Positions 27,686-38,001 are shown, counted from the first letter of the stretch. The stretch is DNA of 64,000 nucleotides from Apibacter sp. B3706 (GCF_011082725.1 NZ_CP049715.1:496001-560000), one strand, 5' to 3'. Notes: generated by a model not told the origin, from the sequence alone. Numbers and translations: made by a program.

Positions 27686-28678
27686 ATGAAAAGTAAACTT
27701 ATAAGTTCCATCATAAGTATCATAATAATTGTAGCCATAATAGGCCTTTCTATATGGTTTATGAATAAGCCGACTCAAGTAACCATTCAAGGTCAAGTAG
27801 ATGCTACTCAAATTAATGTATCACCTAAAATTGCAGGAAGACTCGAACAGGTACTAATCAAGGAAGGAGACATGGTAAAAGAAGGTGATTTGTTGGCTGT
27901 CTTAAGTACACCGGAGTTAGATGCTAAATTAGTACAAGCAGAATCTGCAAAAGCTGCAGCAGAAGCACAAGATAAAAAAGCCAAAAAAGGAACTCGAACA
28001 GAACAAATACAAGGGGCTTACAATCAATGGCAACAAGCTAAAGCATCAGCAGAGCTGGCAGATAAGACTTATGAAAGAATGCAGAATTTATATAACGATA
28101 AAGTAATATCTGCGCAAAAAAGAGATGAAGCGTACACTCAAAGTAAGGCTTCCAGAGAATTAGAGAAAGCAGCCTATGCAAATTATAAAATGGCAATAAA
28201 TGGGTCAAGAAGTGAGGATAAAGAAGCAGCATCTGCACAAGTTAATCAGGCACAAGGAGCAATAGAAGAGGTATTAGCTTATAAAAAAGAAGCTAAAGTA
28301 CTTTCACCTTCAAATGCCGAAGTATTAAAAATAATTCCGAATAGAGGAGAGGTTGTGAGTGCGGGATATCCAATTGTAAATCTGGTTGATTTAAATGATG
28401 TTTGGGTGGTGTTTAACATCAAAGAGAATTTAATGTCAAGTTTTAAAAAAGGTTCCACTTTCGAAGCACAAATTCCCGCGTTAAACAATAAAAAAATTAA
28501 ATTACAAGTTCGTTATATTGCAGCTCAAGGAGACTTTGCTACATGGAGTGCTACCAAAACTCAAGGCGATTTTGATATGAAAACCTTTGAGATTAAAGCA
28601 TATCCCATGGAAAAAGTGGAGGGCTTAAGACCCGGTATGAGTGCATTAGTTGATGAAAAATCATTGAAAAAAGATTAA
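27686..28678 (+). CDS. HlyD-family membrane fusion protein (periplasmic adaptor)
   Basis: Periplasmic adaptor joining the inner-membrane permeases to the TolC channel. The 330 residues have one N-terminal membrane anchor (about 5-26), then a lipoyl/barrel-sandwich half-motif (VSPKIAGRLEQVLIKEGDMVKEGDLLAVL near 47-75). A long alpha-helical hairpin rich in Ala, Lys and Gln follows (about 80-200), then the second half-motif (LSPSNAEVLKIIPNRGEVVSAGYPIVNLVD near 206-235) and a beta-barrel domain. The layout matches EmrA/YhiI-type adaptors. Its stop overlaps the next start as TAATG, indicating tight coupling. Confidence 0.9.
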   Translation: MKSKLISSIISIIIIVAIIGLSIWFMNKPTQVTIQGQVDATQINVSPKIAGRLEQVLIKEGDMVKEGDLLAVLSTPELDAKLVQAESAKAAAEAQDKKAKKGTRTEQIQGAYNQWQQAKASAELADKTYERMQNLYNDKVISAQKRDEAYTQSKASRELEKAAYANYKMAINGSRSEDKEAASAQVNQAQGAIEEVLAYKKEAKVLSPSNAEVLKIIPNRGEVVSAGYPIVNLVDLNDVWVVFNIKENLMSSFKKGSTFEAQIPALNNKKIKLQVRYIAAQGDFATWSATKTQGDFDMKTFEIKAYPMEKVEGLRPGMSALVDEKSLKKD

Positions 28679-29844
28679 TGCAAAAAGGCTTTTTTTCCAT
28701 ATTTTTAAATGAGGTTCAAAGGCTTTTGACCAGTCCAAGATTAATGTTTTTGGCTGTAATTTTGCCTTGTGGATTGTTTTTATATTATGCTAGTCTTTTG
28801 CAGGAAGGAGTACCTCGAAAATTTCCCGTTGTTTTATTAGATCAAGACAAATCGAATACATCCAGAGAATTGGGAAGGATGCTGAATGCAACATCTTCTA
28901 TGGATATCGTAGCTGAAGTGGAGAATCAACAAGATGGGGAGAAAATGATACGAACGGATAAGGCTTTTGCCTTAATAATTATTCCGGCAAATTTTGAAAA
29001 TGATATTTATAGAAATATCGATACTCAGGTAGCTTGTTATTACAATAATAACTATCTCTTAGCCGGAGGATTGATTAATAAGGCCTTTCAATCAACGGTG
29101 GGATCTTTTGCTGCCGGAGCTCACATCAGCGGTTTAACACAAAAAGGACTTACTCAACAACAAGCTTTAGCAGCTACATCTCCCATAAATTCAAAACAAC
29201 ATATACTGTTTAATCCCTACACAAACTATTCCTATTATCTTACTATTGCTTTAATGCCTATGGCCTTGCAAATAATAGTGATGGTAGTATCAATCTATGT
29301 GTTAGGATCAGTACTGAAAGACCGAAAAGGCAGAGAACTATATGTAAAAAGTAGAGGAAATGTATGGGTTTCATTTTGGGCCAAAACTTTACCGTATACC
29401 CTTTTGTTTTCTTTAATCGGTTTTTTTATGAATAGTTTATTGTACTATAAAATAGGAATTCCTTTAAGAGGTAATTTTCTTATTGTGAATATTTATTTTA
29501 TAGTATTTGTTATCGTTTGTCAGTTATTTGGATTATTTTACGTCAGCTTTAATAAAGATTTGCGTTCGGCCTTGACCCTAGGCGGTTCCTATTCAGCCAT
29601 AGCATTTTCATTTACCGGATATACTTTTCCTAAGGAAGGCTTACCGGATGTGATACAATATTTAAGTTATACATTTCCATTTACTTCTTATTTACGGTTT
29701 ATTATTGATTATGCCGTCAGAGGAATTGCGATAGGTAGCCTTAACTTCGGTTATATAATAGCTTTTATGATATTTTGTCTGATAGGATTTGCGTCCATGC
29801 CCGGCTATAATCGATTATTAAAAAAAGGAGGATATTATGTTTAA
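28678..29844 (+). CDS. ABC-2 type transporter permease (first of two)
   Basis: Inner-membrane permease of 388 residues with the ABC-2 layout: one N-terminal helix (about 20-40), a large periplasmic domain (about 45-175) beginning VVLLDQDKSNTSRELGRML, then five to six helices from about residue 180, and a C-terminal family-like segment FPFTSYLRFIIDYAVRG. It resembles the YhhJ/YbhS group used in drug or lipid efflux. It is translationally linked on both sides: the start overlaps the hlyD stop by one base, and the end overlaps the second permease by 8 bases. No nucleotide-binding subunit is encoded in the operon. Confidence 0.87.
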   Translation: MQKGFFSIFLNEVQRLLTSPRLMFLAVILPCGLFLYYASLLQEGVPRKFPVVLLDQDKSNTSRELGRMLNATSSMDIVAEVENQQDGEKMIRTDKAFALIIIPANFENDIYRNIDTQVACYYNNNYLLAGGLINKAFQSTVGSFAAGAHISGLTQKGLTQQQALAATSPINSKQHILFNPYTNYSYYLTIALMPMALQIIVMVVSIYVLGSVLKDRKGRELYVKSRGNVWVSFWAKTLPYTLLFSLIGFFMNSLLYYKIGIPLRGNFLIVNIYFIVFVIVCQLFGLFYVSFNKDLRSALTLGGSYSAIAFSFTGYTFPKEGLPDVIQYLSYTFPFTSYLRFIIDYAVRGIAIGSLNFGYIIAFMIFCLIGFASMPGYNRLLKKGGYYV

Positions 29845-31027
29845 AGATCTAGTAGAATATATATCGGTAATAGGCAAAACATTTGTAAAAGAAATTCGTC
29901 TTATATTTTCAGATGCAGCCGTAAAATCATCCTATCTTATTAGTCCCATAATAGTTGGCTTTTTATATTCATATATTTATTCTAATGAAATAGTTACTAA
30001 AATACCCATAGCTGTTGTAGACCAGGACCAGTCACAGATGACTCATACCATTACACGAATGGTAAATTCATCTCAACAGGTTAAAATAGATCATTCTGCT
30101 ACCAGCTTATTAGAAGCTGAAAATCTTTTTAATTTAGGAAAGGTTAAAGGTATTATTCTTTTACCTAAAGATTTTACCAGAAAATTACAAAGAGGGGAAG
30201 TACCTTCCATTTCTGTATATTGTGATGCATCATACATGCTTTATTACAAACAGTTTTTAACTTCTGTAACCGCTTCTATAGGAACTTATAGTGCTCAAAT
30301 TGAAGTTAATAAATTGATGGCGGGTGGAACGCCTCAAAAACAAGCAGTTGCCTCAAGAAGACCTATTGATACGGTATCCGTTCCGTTATTTAACATAGAT
30401 TCGGGATATGCAACTTTTGTTATGCCGGTTGTATTTTTAATTGCCATACAAACGCTGCAAATTTCTGCTATGGGAGTTTTGGGAGGAACACAAAGAGAAC
30501 GAAAATCATATACGAAATTATACCCTTTTATTAAAAAACCGTTGGGTACTATTCCGGTATTGTTGGGTAGATCAGGTGCTTATTTGTTAATATCAATGAT
30601 CTTGATGGTAATTCAAGTAGGATTGGTTATGGGACTTTTTAAATTTCCACAACGGGGTAATCCTTTTGAGGTATTTGTATTTTTAATTCCCTTTCTCTTT
30701 TCCGTTACATTTTTAGGAATATTTTTGATGAACTTTTTTAAAAAACGAGAAGATGCCATTATGATCGTCACTATATTTTCCATCCCCTCATTATTTCTTT
30801 GCGGGGTATCTTGGCCTACACTGGCATTTCCTGAATGGATAAAAGTAGTATCCTATGTATTTCCGACAACGTTAGCCGTAAAAGGATTTTTGGAAATAAC
30901 CCAATCGGGAGCTTCACTTATAGAAATAAAAGAATTGTGGTTGCAAATGTGGATCATGTGTCTGATTTATTTCGTAATTGCTGCATTAACATTAAAAAGA
31001 TTAGCTTATGTGAATTTAAGCAAATAA
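29837..31027 (+). CDS. ABC-2 type transporter permease (second of two)
   Basis: A 396-residue paralogue of the preceding permease with the same architecture: helix at about 28-48, a periplasmic domain starting IPIAVVDQDQSQMTHTITRMV, then six helices from about 190. The sequence FLCGVSWPTLAFPEWIKVVSYVFPTTLAVKGFLEI near 335 is the typical ABC-2 end region. The two permeases probably form a heterodimer. The operon ends here, since 208 bases of non-coding DNA precede pckA. Energy coupling is unclear without an ATPase gene; such ATPase-less cassettes recur in Bacteroidota. Confidence 0.87.
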   Translation: MFKDLVEYISVIGKTFVKEIRLIFSDAAVKSSYLISPIIVGFLYSYIYSNEIVTKIPIAVVDQDQSQMTHTITRMVNSSQQVKIDHSATSLLEAENLFNLGKVKGIILLPKDFTRKLQRGEVPSISVYCDASYMLYYKQFLTSVTASIGTYSAQIEVNKLMAGGTPQKQAVASRRPIDTVSVPLFNIDSGYATFVMPVVFLIAIQTLQISAMGVLGGTQRERKSYTKLYPFIKKPLGTIPVLLGRSGAYLLISMILMVIQVGLVMGLFKFPQRGNPFEVFVFLIPFLFSVTFLGIFLMNFFKKREDAIMIVTIFSIPSLFLCGVSWPTLAFPEWIKVVSYVFPTTLAVKGFLEITQSGASLIEIKELWLQMWIMCLIYFVIAALTLKRLAYVNLSK

Positions 31028-31191
31028 GATAAAAATAAGCCACTTTAGAACATAATACTCAAATTAAGCTGGGATCTGTTATTTTAATATTCTGATAATT
31101 TGCCATAAATTTTAATTTTTTAATAATTACATTTTTTCGACTAGTGAGTTATATCATATATAAGAGAAAAAAATATGTAGATTTATATTGT

Positions 31192-31199
31192 TAGATTTG
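31192..31199 (+). promoter_or_regulatory. -7 promoter box of pckA
   Basis: TAGATTTG, an exact TAnnTTTG match, lies 36 bases before the ATG and predicts a leader of about 30 bases. Confidence 0.55.
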
Positions 31200-31235
31200 T
31201 ATATACAAAAAAAAGAAATTAATTTATTTTAAATT

Positions 31236-32828
31236 ATGGAAAACTTAATAAAATCACTAGAGAAACATGGGATTTCAGGTATTAAAGAAATTGTTCACAA
31301 TCCAACCTATGAACAACTATATCAAGCGGAAATGGATCCTAAAAATGAGGGGTATGAAAAAGGAGAATTAACTACTTCAGGAGCCGTAGCCGTTAAAACA
31401 GGAGTTTTCACCGGACGTTCGCCAAAAGACCGATATATTGTAAAAGATTCAGTAACTGAAAATACTATATGGTGGGATGGTAAAATTAATGTACCAACAA
31501 CTCCACAAACTTTCGATAATCTAAAAGGTTTAGTAGCTAAACAACTATCTAATAAAAAATTGTACGTGGTTGATACTTTTTGTGGAACCAATAAAGATAC
31601 AAGAATGAAAGTAAGATTTGTTATGGAAGTAGCATGGCAGGCACATTTTGTTACCAATATGTTTATACGTCCATCTCAATACGAACTTGAACACTATGGA
31701 GAACCGGATTTCTTTATTATGAACGGATCTAAGGTTACCAATCCAAACTGGAAAGAACAAGGGCTGAATTCAGAAAACTTTGTTATGTTTAATCTTACCC
31801 AAAAAGTTCAAATTATTGGAGGAACATGGTATGGAGGAGAAATGAAAAAAGGTATGTTCTCCATGATGAATTACTATTTACCTTTAAAAGGAATGGCCTC
31901 TATGCACTGTTCAGCAAATGTTGGAGAAGCCGGAGATGTAGCCATTTACTTTGGTTTATCAGGTACAGGAAAAACTACTCTATCTGCTGATCCGAAGCGT
32001 TATCTAATTGGTGATGATGAACACGGATGGGATGATAACGGAGTATTTAACTACGAAGGAGGTTGCTATGCAAAAGTAATTGACCTTTCCGAGGAAAAAG
32101 AACCGGATATTTGGAGAGCTATCAGAAGAGATGCTTTATTAGAAAATGTTGTTGTAAAATCAAATGGAGAAGTAGATTTTAAAGATAAATCTATTACAGA
32201 AAACACCCGTGTTTCTTATCCTATTTACTATATCAATAAAATTGTTCTTCCATCTAAAGCCGGACATGCTAAAAAAATAATTTATTTGTCAGCAGATGCT
32301 TTTGGAGTATTGCCTCCGGTTTCCATTTTAGATGAAGAACAAGCACAATATCACTTCCTATGTGGATATACTTCCAAATTAGCAGGAACTGAAAGAGGAA
32401 TAACAGAACCTCTACCATCTTTCTCACCGGCTTTTGGTGAAGCTTTTCTTTCATTACACCCAACCATGTATTCAAAAACATTGGTTTCTAAAATGAAAAA
32501 ACATGGAGCTAAAGCGTATTTAGTAAATACCGGATGGAACGGAACAGGAAAACGTATATCTTTAAAAGATACTCGTGCTATTGTAGATGCTATAATTGAT
32601 GGATCTATTGAGAAAGCAGCTACTAACAAAATCCCATATTTAAATCTAACTTTCCCTACTAAAGTGCCAAACGTTTCCGATATATTAGACCCAAGAACTA
32701 CCTATTCTAATGTATCAGAATGGGAAACAAAAGCTAAAGACTTAGCAGCTAAATATATTGCAAACTTTAAGCAATATACGGATACTGAAGAAGGTAAAAA
32801 ATTAGTAGCAGCAGGACCGAAATTATAA
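31236..32828 (+). CDS. pckA: Phosphoenolpyruvate carboxykinase (ATP)
   Basis: Interconverts oxaloacetate plus ATP with PEP plus CO2, either for gluconeogenesis or, in CO2-rich fermenters, for energy-yielding carboxylation of PEP. The 530 residues are full length. The kinase-type P-loop GLSGTGKT is at 240-247 and the metal-binding DDEHGW at 260-265. The family segments TGRSPKDRY (59-67) and FSPAFGEAF near 390 are present, and [20 protein letters not shown] near 430 contacts the nucleotide. The P-loop form identifies the ATP-dependent rather than the GTP-dependent enzyme. The gene is monocistronic, with its own -7 box and a strong terminator. Confidence 0.96.
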   Translation: MENLIKSLEKHGISGIKEIVHNPTYEQLYQAEMDPKNEGYEKGELTTSGAVAVKTGVFTGRSPKDRYIVKDSVTENTIWWDGKINVPTTPQTFDNLKGLVAKQLSNKKLYVVDTFCGTNKDTRMKVRFVMEVAWQAHFVTNMFIRPSQYELEHYGEPDFFIMNGSKVTNPNWKEQGLNSENFVMFNLTQKVQIIGGTWYGGEMKKGMFSMMNYYLPLKGMASMHCSANVGEAGDVAIYFGLSGTGKTTLSADPKRYLIGDDEHGWDDNGVFNYEGGCYAKVIDLSEEKEPDIWRAIRRDALLENVVVKSNGEVDFKDKSITENTRVSYPIYYINKIVLPSKAGHAKKIIYLSADAFGVLPPVSILDEEQAQYHFLCGYTSKLAGTERGITEPLPSFSPAFGEAFLSLHPTMYSKTLVSKMKKHGAKAYLVNTGWNGTGKRISLKDTRAIVDAIIDGSIEKAATNKIPYLNLTFPTKVPNVSDILDPRTTYSNVSEWETKAKDLAAKYIANFKQYTDTEEGKKLVAAGPKL

Positions 32829-32851
32829 ATAACAAACATAATCACATTTTT

Positions 32852-32888
32852 AAATTCTCTGATTAGTTAAAATCAGAGAATTTTTTTT
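32852..32888 (+). terminator. Rho-independent terminator of pckA
   Basis: A 13-bp perfect stem (32852-32864 with 32871-32883) with a six-base loop, ending in eight T residues. Confidence 0.92.
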
Positions 32889-32978
32889 GAATTAAAAACT
32901 GTTAACACTATAAATTGAAAAACTTTGAAATTTGATTTACCTTCAAAATCATTATATAGAAATTTAATGAATAATTCC

Positions 32979-32986
32979 TAACTTTG
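32979..32986 (+). promoter_or_regulatory. -7 promoter box immediately before the UvrD-like gene
   Basis: TAACTTTG matches TAnnTTTG exactly and ends only 7 bases before the ATG at 32994. Transcription would start at or just before the start codon, so the mRNA may be leaderless. Confidence 0.5.
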
Positions 32987-32993
32987 ACTTCGT

Positions 32994-35315
32994 ATGAAAG
33001 ATTTATTTGCAGATTTAAACGAAGTTCAAAAACAGGCAGTTAGTACAACAGAAGGCCCCTTAATGATAATAGCAGGTGCAGGTTCAGGAAAGACCAGGGT
33101 TTTAACTTACAGGATTGCCCATTTAATAGATAAAGGAGTAGATTCCTTTAATATTCTTGCGCTTACCTTTACGAATAAAGCAGCACGAGAAATGAAAGAA
33201 AGAATAGCTGCATTAATTGAAGGAACTGAAGCTAAAAATTTATGGATGGGAACATTTCATTCCGTTTTTGCTAGAATTTTACGTGCAGAAGCAAATAAAT
33301 TAGGGTTTCCTTCTAATTTTACTATTTATGATCAACAAGATTGTCTTAATGTTATAAAAAAAATAATAAATGAACTACAGCTTGATACTGATATATATAA
33401 ACCCAAACAGGTTTTAGGACGCATATCAAGTTACAAAAATAATTTAATCACGGTTCGTGCATATTTTAATAATCCGGAATTAATTGAAGCAGATACTGCC
33501 GCTATGCGACCAAAAATTGGTCACATATATCAAGCCTATGTAGATCGTTGTTTCAAATCGGGAGCAATGGATTTTGATGACCTTTTGCTTCGAACCAATG
33601 AATTGCTTACCCGTTTTCCGGAATCCTTGGCCAAATACCAAGACCGTTTTCGCTATATTATGGTGGATGAGTATCAAGATACGAATCATTCTCAATATTT
33701 AATTGTAAAAGCACTTGCATCCAGATTTGAAAATATATGTGTGGTAGGAGATGATGCGCAATCTATATATGCATTTAGGGGAGCAAATATTAGAAATATT
33801 CTAAATTTCAAAAAAGATTATCCGGATGCCAAAATAATTCCTCTGGAACAAAATTATCGATCCACCCAAATTATTGTGGAAGCAGCGAATGAGGTGATTG
33901 CCAAAAACAGGGATCAACTTGAAAAAAATGTATGGACGCAAAATCCTTCAGGAGATAAAATTCCTGTTTATAGAGCTCTCTCGGATGCGGATGAGGCAAA
34001 TTATGTAGCATCAGAGATATTTTCATTGAAAATGTCTCAACAGAAAAAAAATAAAAATTTTGCCGTACTTTATCGCACCAATGCCCAATCAAGAGCTATA
34101 GAAGAAGCCTTACGAAAGAAAAATATATCTTATAAAGTATTTGGAGGACTTTCTTTTTATCAAAGAAAAGAAATTAAGGATCTCTTGGCTTATTTAAGAA
34201 TATTAGTGAATCCAAAAGATCAGGAAGCACTATTAAGAATTATAAATTATCCTGCCAGAGGTATAGGAGATACAACTGTAAACAAGCTAATTGTAGGAGC
34301 AGATCAACAGCAAAAGTCTTTGGATGAAATTCTGGAACAGATTGAGTTTTTAGGAAATTCTTTAGGATTAAATAAACCAACCATTGATAAATTAGTCAAC
34401 TTTTGGACTATGATTAAAAGTTTTCAGGTTTTACTGAAGACAGAAGACGTATATGAAGTTGCCATGAAAGTTGCCGTTACCTCAGGAATTCTAAAAACAT
34501 TAAAAGAAGACGACACACCTGAAGGAATTTCACGAGTAGAAAATATACAAGAATTATTAAACAGTTTACAAGGTTTTGTAGATGAACAAAGACAGTTGGA
34601 TGAAGGGGATTCTAGTTTGAATTTTTTCCTGGAAAATATAGCTTTGGCGTCAGATTTAGATTCAGGTGAAGAAGACGATGATAAAGTTTCATTAATGACG
34701 ATCCATTTAGCCAAAGGGTTGGAATTTCCGGTGGTTTTTATAGTTGGTTTAGAAGAAAATTTATTTCCTTCACAAATGTCATTAAATACTCGTCAGGAAT
34801 TAGAAGAAGAAAGAAGATTATTTTATGTAGCATTAACCAGAGCTGAAGAAAAAGCCTATTTTACATACGCTACTACACGTTTCAGATGGGGTAAAATAGT
34901 GGATGGAGAGCCGAGTAGATTTTTGGAGGAAATCAGCGAAAAGCATTTGGAAGTCTTGAATATCAGTTTTACGAATTCGATAAGAAATAATTCGGGATTG
35001 AACTCGGATATCTTTGCCGATGATTTTGCACCTAGATATCCCAAAGGACCCAATCCTGTTTATCAGAAGTCGAAAGATCCGATTAAATCACCTCAAAACT
35101 TAAAGCCCATATCTAATGCAAAATTAGCAAATCCGGTAGGTGGTTCGATTGCCAATTTAAAAATAGGAGATCATGTCTTGCATGACCGTTTCGGAAAAGG
35201 TACAGTAGTATCTATTGAAGGGGATCCCGAAAATGCTAAAGCACTTATAAATTTTGAAAATGAGGGAGATAAAAAATTATTGTTAAAATTTGCTAAACTC
35301 AAAGTTTTAGAATAA
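32994..35315 (+). CDS. ATP-dependent DNA helicase, UvrD/PcrA type
   Basis: Superfamily 1A 3'-5' helicase for nucleotide-excision and mismatch repair and for removing RecA or stalled polymerase. The 773 residues carry all motifs in order: the Q-motif region LNEVQKQAV (8-16), Walker A GAGSGKT (28-34), TFTNKAAREM (59-68), DEYQDTN near 223, VGDDAQSIYAFRGA near 253, LEQNYRST near 283, MTIHLAKGLEFPVVF near 566 and LFYVALTRAEE near 610. A C-terminal Tudor-like segment (IGDHVLHDRFGKGTVVSIEG) is the RNA-polymerase-contacting module of PcrA/UvrD. The gene stands alone with its own terminator. Whether it is the only UvrD paralogue cannot be told here. Confidence 0.94.
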   Translation: MKDLFADLNEVQKQAVSTTEGPLMIIAGAGSGKTRVLTYRIAHLIDKGVDSFNILALTFTNKAAREMKERIAALIEGTEAKNLWMGTFHSVFARILRAEANKLGFPSNFTIYDQQDCLNVIKKIINELQLDTDIYKPKQVLGRISSYKNNLITVRAYFNNPELIEADTAAMRPKIGHIYQAYVDRCFKSGAMDFDDLLLRTNELLTRFPESLAKYQDRFRYIMVDEYQDTNHSQYLIVKALASRFENICVVGDDAQSIYAFRGANIRNILNFKKDYPDAKIIPLEQNYRSTQIIVEAANEVIAKNRDQLEKNVWTQNPSGDKIPVYRALSDADEANYVASEIFSLKMSQQKKNKNFAVLYRTNAQSRAIEEALRKKNISYKVFGGLSFYQRKEIKDLLAYLRILVNPKDQEALLRIINYPARGIGDTTVNKLIVGADQQQKSLDEILEQIEFLGNSLGLNKPTIDKLVNFWTMIKSFQVLLKTEDVYEVAMKVAVTSGILKTLKEDDTPEGISRVENIQELLNSLQGFVDEQRQLDEGDSSLNFFLENIALASDLDSGEEDDDKVSLMTIHLAKGLEFPVVFIVGLEENLFPSQMSLNTRQELEEERRLFYVALTRAEEKAYFTYATTRFRWGKIVDGEPSRFLEEISEKHLEVLNISFTNSIRNNSGLNSDIFADDFAPRYPKGPNPVYQKSKDPIKSPQNLKPISNAKLANPVGGSIANLKIGDHVLHDRFGKGTVVSIEGDPENAKALINFENEGDKKLLLKFAKLKVLE

Positions 35316-35405
35316 ATAACTATTTTCAAAAATATATTTAATCTTTTTGCACAAAAAATTCAAACCCCATAAAGACAGAAAAATTAATAATAAAATGTAA
35401 TAAAG

Positions 35406-35432
35406 AAAACGGTTGATAAAACCGTTTTTTTT
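35406..35432 (+). terminator. Rho-independent terminator of the UvrD-like gene
   Basis: A 9-bp perfect stem (35406-35414 with 35420-35428) and a five-base loop followed by a T tract, about 90 bases after the stop codon. Confidence 0.85.
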
Positions 35433-35996
35433 GTTTAATCGTTTTAAATTATTTCCATTCTATTAAAAGCTTCAGATTTCAATCAAAATATCTATGAATG
35501 TTGACTTATCTAATTTTAAAACCTAATATCTAAATTATTCACATTACCTATTCTTATGTCTTTATAAAATATTAAAAATGAATTATCTAGTATAAAAGAG
35601 GATATGATTTTAAAAATTATTTTTTTGCTTTTTAAAGGAAATTAAAAAATTCATTTATTTAAACGTTAAAATTTTATATTACTAACAAAAATCATATAAT
35701 TTTTATTAATTACTATAATATTGTTTTTTATAATTAAAATCGATATAATATATATTATATATATTTTAATATGTTAATTATACTGTTAATTTTTTTTTAT
35801 ATACATAATGTTAAATTTTAAAAGTAAAAATAATATTGGATAATAATTTGTAATTTGGCATAGTAATAGCTATATTGCATGTAAATATTATAATATGAGG
35901 AATATTTATACTATATTAAAATCAATCAATTGATTTGATGTAAAGGTTTATTAAACACTCAAAAAAAACTTTATTAACACTTAAAGAGCAATTCAA
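35433..35996. other. Long AT-rich region upstream of katA
   Basis: About 560 bases, almost entirely A/T, with no ORF. It contains short palindromic TA runs near 35740-35770, expected by chance at this composition. TAATTTGG near 35850 is a one-mismatch -7 box and could be the catalase promoter, with a leader of about 140 bases. I cannot identify an OxyR or PerR site. Confidence 0.45.
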
Positions 35997-37436
35997 ATGA
36001 GCAACGAGAAGTTGACTACTACTGCTGGAAATCCGATAGCTAATAATCAAAAATCATTGACGGCAGGCATAAGAGGTCCGGTTTTAATACAAGACTATCA
36101 ACTAATTGAAAAATTAGCCAATCAAAATAGAGAACGTATACCGGAACGAGTAGTTCACGCTAAAGGTTGGGGGGCTTTCGGGACCTTTACGGTGACTCAT
36201 GACATTACCCGCTACACACGGGCAAAAATCTTTTCAGAAATCGGGAAAAAGACCAGGATGTTGGCACGTTTTTCTGTAGTTGCAGGTGAATCAGGAGCAT
36301 CAGACTTAGATAGGGATGTTAGAGGTTTCGCACTGAAATTTTATACAGAAGAAGGAAATTGGGATATGGTTGGAAATAATACACCGGTATTCTTTATTAG
36401 AGACGGTTATAAATTCCCTGATTTTATACACACACAAAAAAGACACCCTAAAACAAATTTAAGATCAAGTGAAGCCATGTGGGACTTCTGGTCATTGACT
36501 CCGGAAAGCTTACATCAAGTTACCATATTGATGTCAGACCGAGGTATACCTAAAAGCCCGATGCATATGCATGGATTTAGTTCACATACTTTTTCGTTTT
36601 GGAATAATAATGGAGAACGTTTTTGGTTTAAACTTCATTTCAAAACTCAACAAGAGATACAAAACTTAACCAATCAAGAAGCACAAGATATCACCGGTAA
36701 AACCAGAGAATATTATCAAGAACAATTGTTTGGGGCAATCGAAAAAGGAGACTTTCCCAGATGGACCGTATATGCTCAAATCATGCCGGAAGAAGATGCC
36801 TTAAAAACTCCTTATAATCCTTTTGATTTAACTAAAGTATGGCCTCATTCAGACTATCCGTTAATTGAAATTGGAGTTATGGAATTAAATGAAAATCCGA
36901 GCAATTATTTTCAATACATTGAAAATGCGGCATTTTCACCATCTAATATAGTTCCCGGTATATCCTTTTCACCGGACAAAGTTTTACAAGCCAGAATTTT
37001 CTCTTATGCTGATGCGCACCGTTATAGATTAGGAACTCATTATGAGTTTTTACCTGCAAATCATCCCTTATCAGAGAATAATCCCTATTATAAAGACGGA
37101 CAAATGCGTTTTTTTGAAAATTTAAACGAAAATCCGGATGCCTATTATGAGCCAAATTCTAAAAATGGACCGGTTGAAGATCGCTCGTTTCAAGAACCGC
37201 CTTATAAAATCCATGGAGATATAAATCGTTTCGAAGAAAATGATACTTATGGTGATTTTAAGCAACCCGGAGACTTATTTAGATTATTTACGGAAGAAGA
37301 AAAACAGAGGCTTTTTAATAATATCAAAGATGCTATGCAAGGAGTATCCAGAGAAATAATTGAGAGACAATTGAAATTATTTGATCAAGCAGATCCTGAA
37401 TACGGAAATGGTGTTAGAAAAGCACTTGGAATTTAA
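35997..37436 (+). CDS. katA: Haem catalase, small-subunit monofunctional type
   Basis: Decomposes hydrogen peroxide to water and oxygen. The 479 residues are typical of clade 3 small-subunit catalases. The distal haem histidine is His54 in [12 protein letters not shown], the family segment [25 protein letters not shown] lies near 90-115, and the proximal haem-ligand tyrosine is in [14 protein letters not shown] near 335-345. There is no C-terminal flavodoxin-like domain, which excludes the large-subunit class. An ankyrin-repeat gene follows after a hairpin, an arrangement seen in other bacteria where the ankyrin protein supports catalase activity. The upstream AT-rich region probably holds the peroxide-responsive control, but no operator is recognisable. 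Confidence 0.95.
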   Translation: MSNEKLTTTAGNPIANNQKSLTAGIRGPVLIQDYQLIEKLANQNRERIPERVVHAKGWGAFGTFTVTHDITRYTRAKIFSEIGKKTRMLARFSVVAGESGASDLDRDVRGFALKFYTEEGNWDMVGNNTPVFFIRDGYKFPDFIHTQKRHPKTNLRSSEAMWDFWSLTPESLHQVTILMSDRGIPKSPMHMHGFSSHTFSFWNNNGERFWFKLHFKTQQEIQNLTNQEAQDITGKTREYYQEQLFGAIEKGDFPRWTVYAQIMPEEDALKTPYNPFDLTKVWPHSDYPLIEIGVMELNENPSNYFQYIENAAFSPSNIVPGISFSPDKVLQARIFSYADAHRYRLGTHYEFLPANHPLSENNPYYKDGQMRFFENLNENPDAYYEPNSKNGPVEDRSFQEPPYKIHGDINRFEENDTYGDFKQPGDLFRLFTEEEKQRLFNNIKDAMQGVSREIIERQLKLFDQADPEYGNGVRKALGI

Positions 37437-37477
37437 AAAAATACACTAAAAATTAATATTCACTAATAAACTTTTAC

Positions 37478-37506
37478 TCTGCCGAAATACTATTCGGCAG
37501 ATTTTC
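37478..37506 (+). terminator. Hairpin between katA and the ankyrin gene (terminator or attenuator)
   Basis: A 9-bp stem (37478-37486 with 37493-37501) containing the GC-rich CTGCCGAA, with a six-base loop, is followed by TTTTCTTT. It lies only 15 bases before the ankyrin start, so it could reduce read-through from katA. Confidence 0.75.
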
Positions 37507-37521
37507 TTTAATATTTTTTAT

Positions 37522-38001
37522 ATGGGAAATCCAGAAGTATTATTTCAAGCAATAAGAGATAACAATTTAGATCTTGTAACTGAAATTTTGAAAAAAGATT
37601 TATCTCTATTAACTTATAAAGACAGACGCGGTTATAATCCTTTACTTTTAGCAACTTATTATGGTCATGAGGAAATCGTTGATTATTTATTGGAATTTGA
37701 TTCTAGGGTAGATGAAAAAGATGCTTCGGGTAATACCGCATTAATGGGAGTATGTTTTAAAGGGTTTGATACCATTGCTGATAAATTAATAAATGCAGGT
37801 GCAAACGTTAATGAAACTAATTATAGCGGAGCTACTGCATTAATATATGCTGCTTCATTTAATCGGCCTTCTATAGTAAAATTATTATTAGAAAGTGGGG
37901 CAGATCCATCGATCGCAGACCTAAGAGGAAATACTCCGGCCATTCATGCAAAAATTCAAGGTTTAAAAGAAATATCCGCTTTATTGGAAAAGATATATTA
38001 A
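37522..38001 (+). CDS. Ankyrin-repeat protein linked to catalase
   Basis: A 159-residue protein with no signal peptide, built of about four to five ankyrin repeats. Repeat cores are visible as YNPLLLATYYGHEEIVDYLLEF, GNTALMGVCFKGFDTIADKLI, GATALIYAASFNRPSIVKLL and GNTPAIHAKIQGLKEISALL. It follows katA by 85 bases. In Pseudomonas an ankyrin gene follows katB, and in Campylobacter the ankyrin protein next to katA helps deliver haem to the catalase. A similar accessory role is therefore inferred here. The protein itself has no catalytic motif and ankyrin repeats in general only mediate binding. Confidence 0.9.
   Translation: MGNPEVLFQAIRDNNLDLVTEILKKDLSLLTYKDRRGYNPLLLATYYGHEEIVDYLLEFDSRVDEKDASGNTALMGVCFKGFDTIADKLINAGANVNETNYSGATALIYAASFNRPSIVKLLLESGADPSIADLRGNTPAIHAKIQGLKEISALLEKIY

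Noticed and set aside
30835-31032. 65-codon ORF in another frame at the end of the second permease gene
   Set aside because: Shadow of the permease C-terminus, with no start context or recognisable sequence.
35740-35770. TA-rich palindrome upstream of katA as a possible regulator site
   Set aside because: Made only of A and T in DNA of extreme AT content; palindromes of this kind are expected by chance and it does not match a known peroxide-regulator site.
36171-36176. Run of six G residues in katA as a slippage site
   Set aside because: Short, in a conserved catalase motif (GWGAFG), and the enzyme is not a surface antigen; only the nine-C run stands out.
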